The notes below the pieces were generated by a model. It saw only the letters and a list, made by a program, of their open reading frames with translations. It searched no databases and was not told the origin of the DNA. This document shows, in pieces, positions 32,233 to 32,322 of a stretch of DNA of 32,322 nucleotides. Both the position numbers and the translations under genes were made by a program. Each line of letters opens with the position of its first letter. Position 1 is the first letter of the stretch. The stretch is from positions 1 through 32,322 of the forward strand of contig JAKAZQ010000035.1 of assembly GCA_021815805.1 (NCBI GenBank). The letters run 5' to 3'. The DNA comes from Pseudomonadota bacterium. Its GTDB lineage: Bacteria; Pseudomonadota; Gammaproteobacteria; Burkholderiales; Burkholderiaceae_C.

Positions 32233-32322
32233 GGCCCCAGGCCTGCCCAATCAAGGCGCAGGGCACAGCCGGGTTGGGCACCCGGCGAAGACCTGCAACG
32301 CCGAGTGGGCAGGCCTGGGGCC
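32233..32322. repeat. Perfect 17-bp inverted repeat enclosing a second hairpin
   Basis: GGCCCCAGGCCTGCCCA (32233-32249) and its exact reverse complement (32306-32322) flank 56 bases; the right arm ends at the last base of the window and may continue. Inside, GCCGGGT (32268-32274) and ACCCGGC (32280-32286) form another perfect hairpin with a five-base loop. It lies 33 bases after the permease stop. No T-run is visible. It could be a mobile-repeat element, a structured RNA or the end of an insertion sequence. Confidence 0.85.

Overview
The window is a high-GC bacterial chromosome segment whose gene content fits a betaproteobacterium, probably of the Burkholderiales (my inference from gene families and codon bias; I cannot run a taxonomic search). 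It divides into two parts: a foreign island on the left (1 to about 6.5 kb) and a GC-rich chromosomal part from the tRNA-Asp gene at 6.8 kb to the end.

The left part looks like the replication and cargo end of an integrated element. On the + strand it carries a truncated unknown gene, an AlpA-family regulator, a small zinc-ribbon protein, a short ORF and a 756-residue primase/DUF3987 protein, closely packed and partly overlapping. A strikingly symmetric 300-bp array of TGCGAY hexamers follows, and then two small unknown genes. The last two genes, a lipoprotein and a membrane-anchored Sel1-repeat protein, are visibly more A/T-rich than the rest and look like cargo. No integrase is seen; it may lie left of position 1. 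The island ends somewhere between 6511 and the terminator of a tRNA-Asp gene (6795-6871, minus strand), which has a TTGACA promoter inside the 3' end of the next gene and a perfect 16-bp hairpin in its 5' leader.

The chromosomal part holds, mostly on the minus strand: an MgtC/DUF4010 membrane protein; a split YeeE/YedE sulfur-transport pair; a small unknown gene; a two-subunit molybdenum hydroxylase of the isoquinoline 1-oxidoreductase type with a terminator behind it; a 3-hydroxyisobutyryl-CoA hydrolase-like enzyme; a degenerate HD-GYP-like protein; a MOSC protein (+ strand); a large REC-like/PAS/GAF/PAS/GGDEF/EAL protein; a MacA-MacB-NodT tripartite efflux operon; a tiny membrane protein; an SrkA-like kinase; and a heavy-metal P1B ATPase divergent from a CadR-type MerR regulator. 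The right end holds the AzlC/AzlD branched-chain amino acid exporter pair, an isochorismatase-like hydrolase (+), and an APC-family amino acid permease (+) with a clear promoter. A perfect 17-bp inverted repeat enclosing a second hairpin ends exactly at the window edge.

Functionally the chromosomal genes point to export and stress handling: metals (CadA/CadR), drugs or peptides (MacAB-NodT), amino acids (AzlCD), sulfur compounds (YeeE/YedE), and cyclic-di-GMP signalling. The best candidates for something undescribed are the mirror-symmetric repeat array beside the primase, and the lipoprotein/Sel1 cargo pair.
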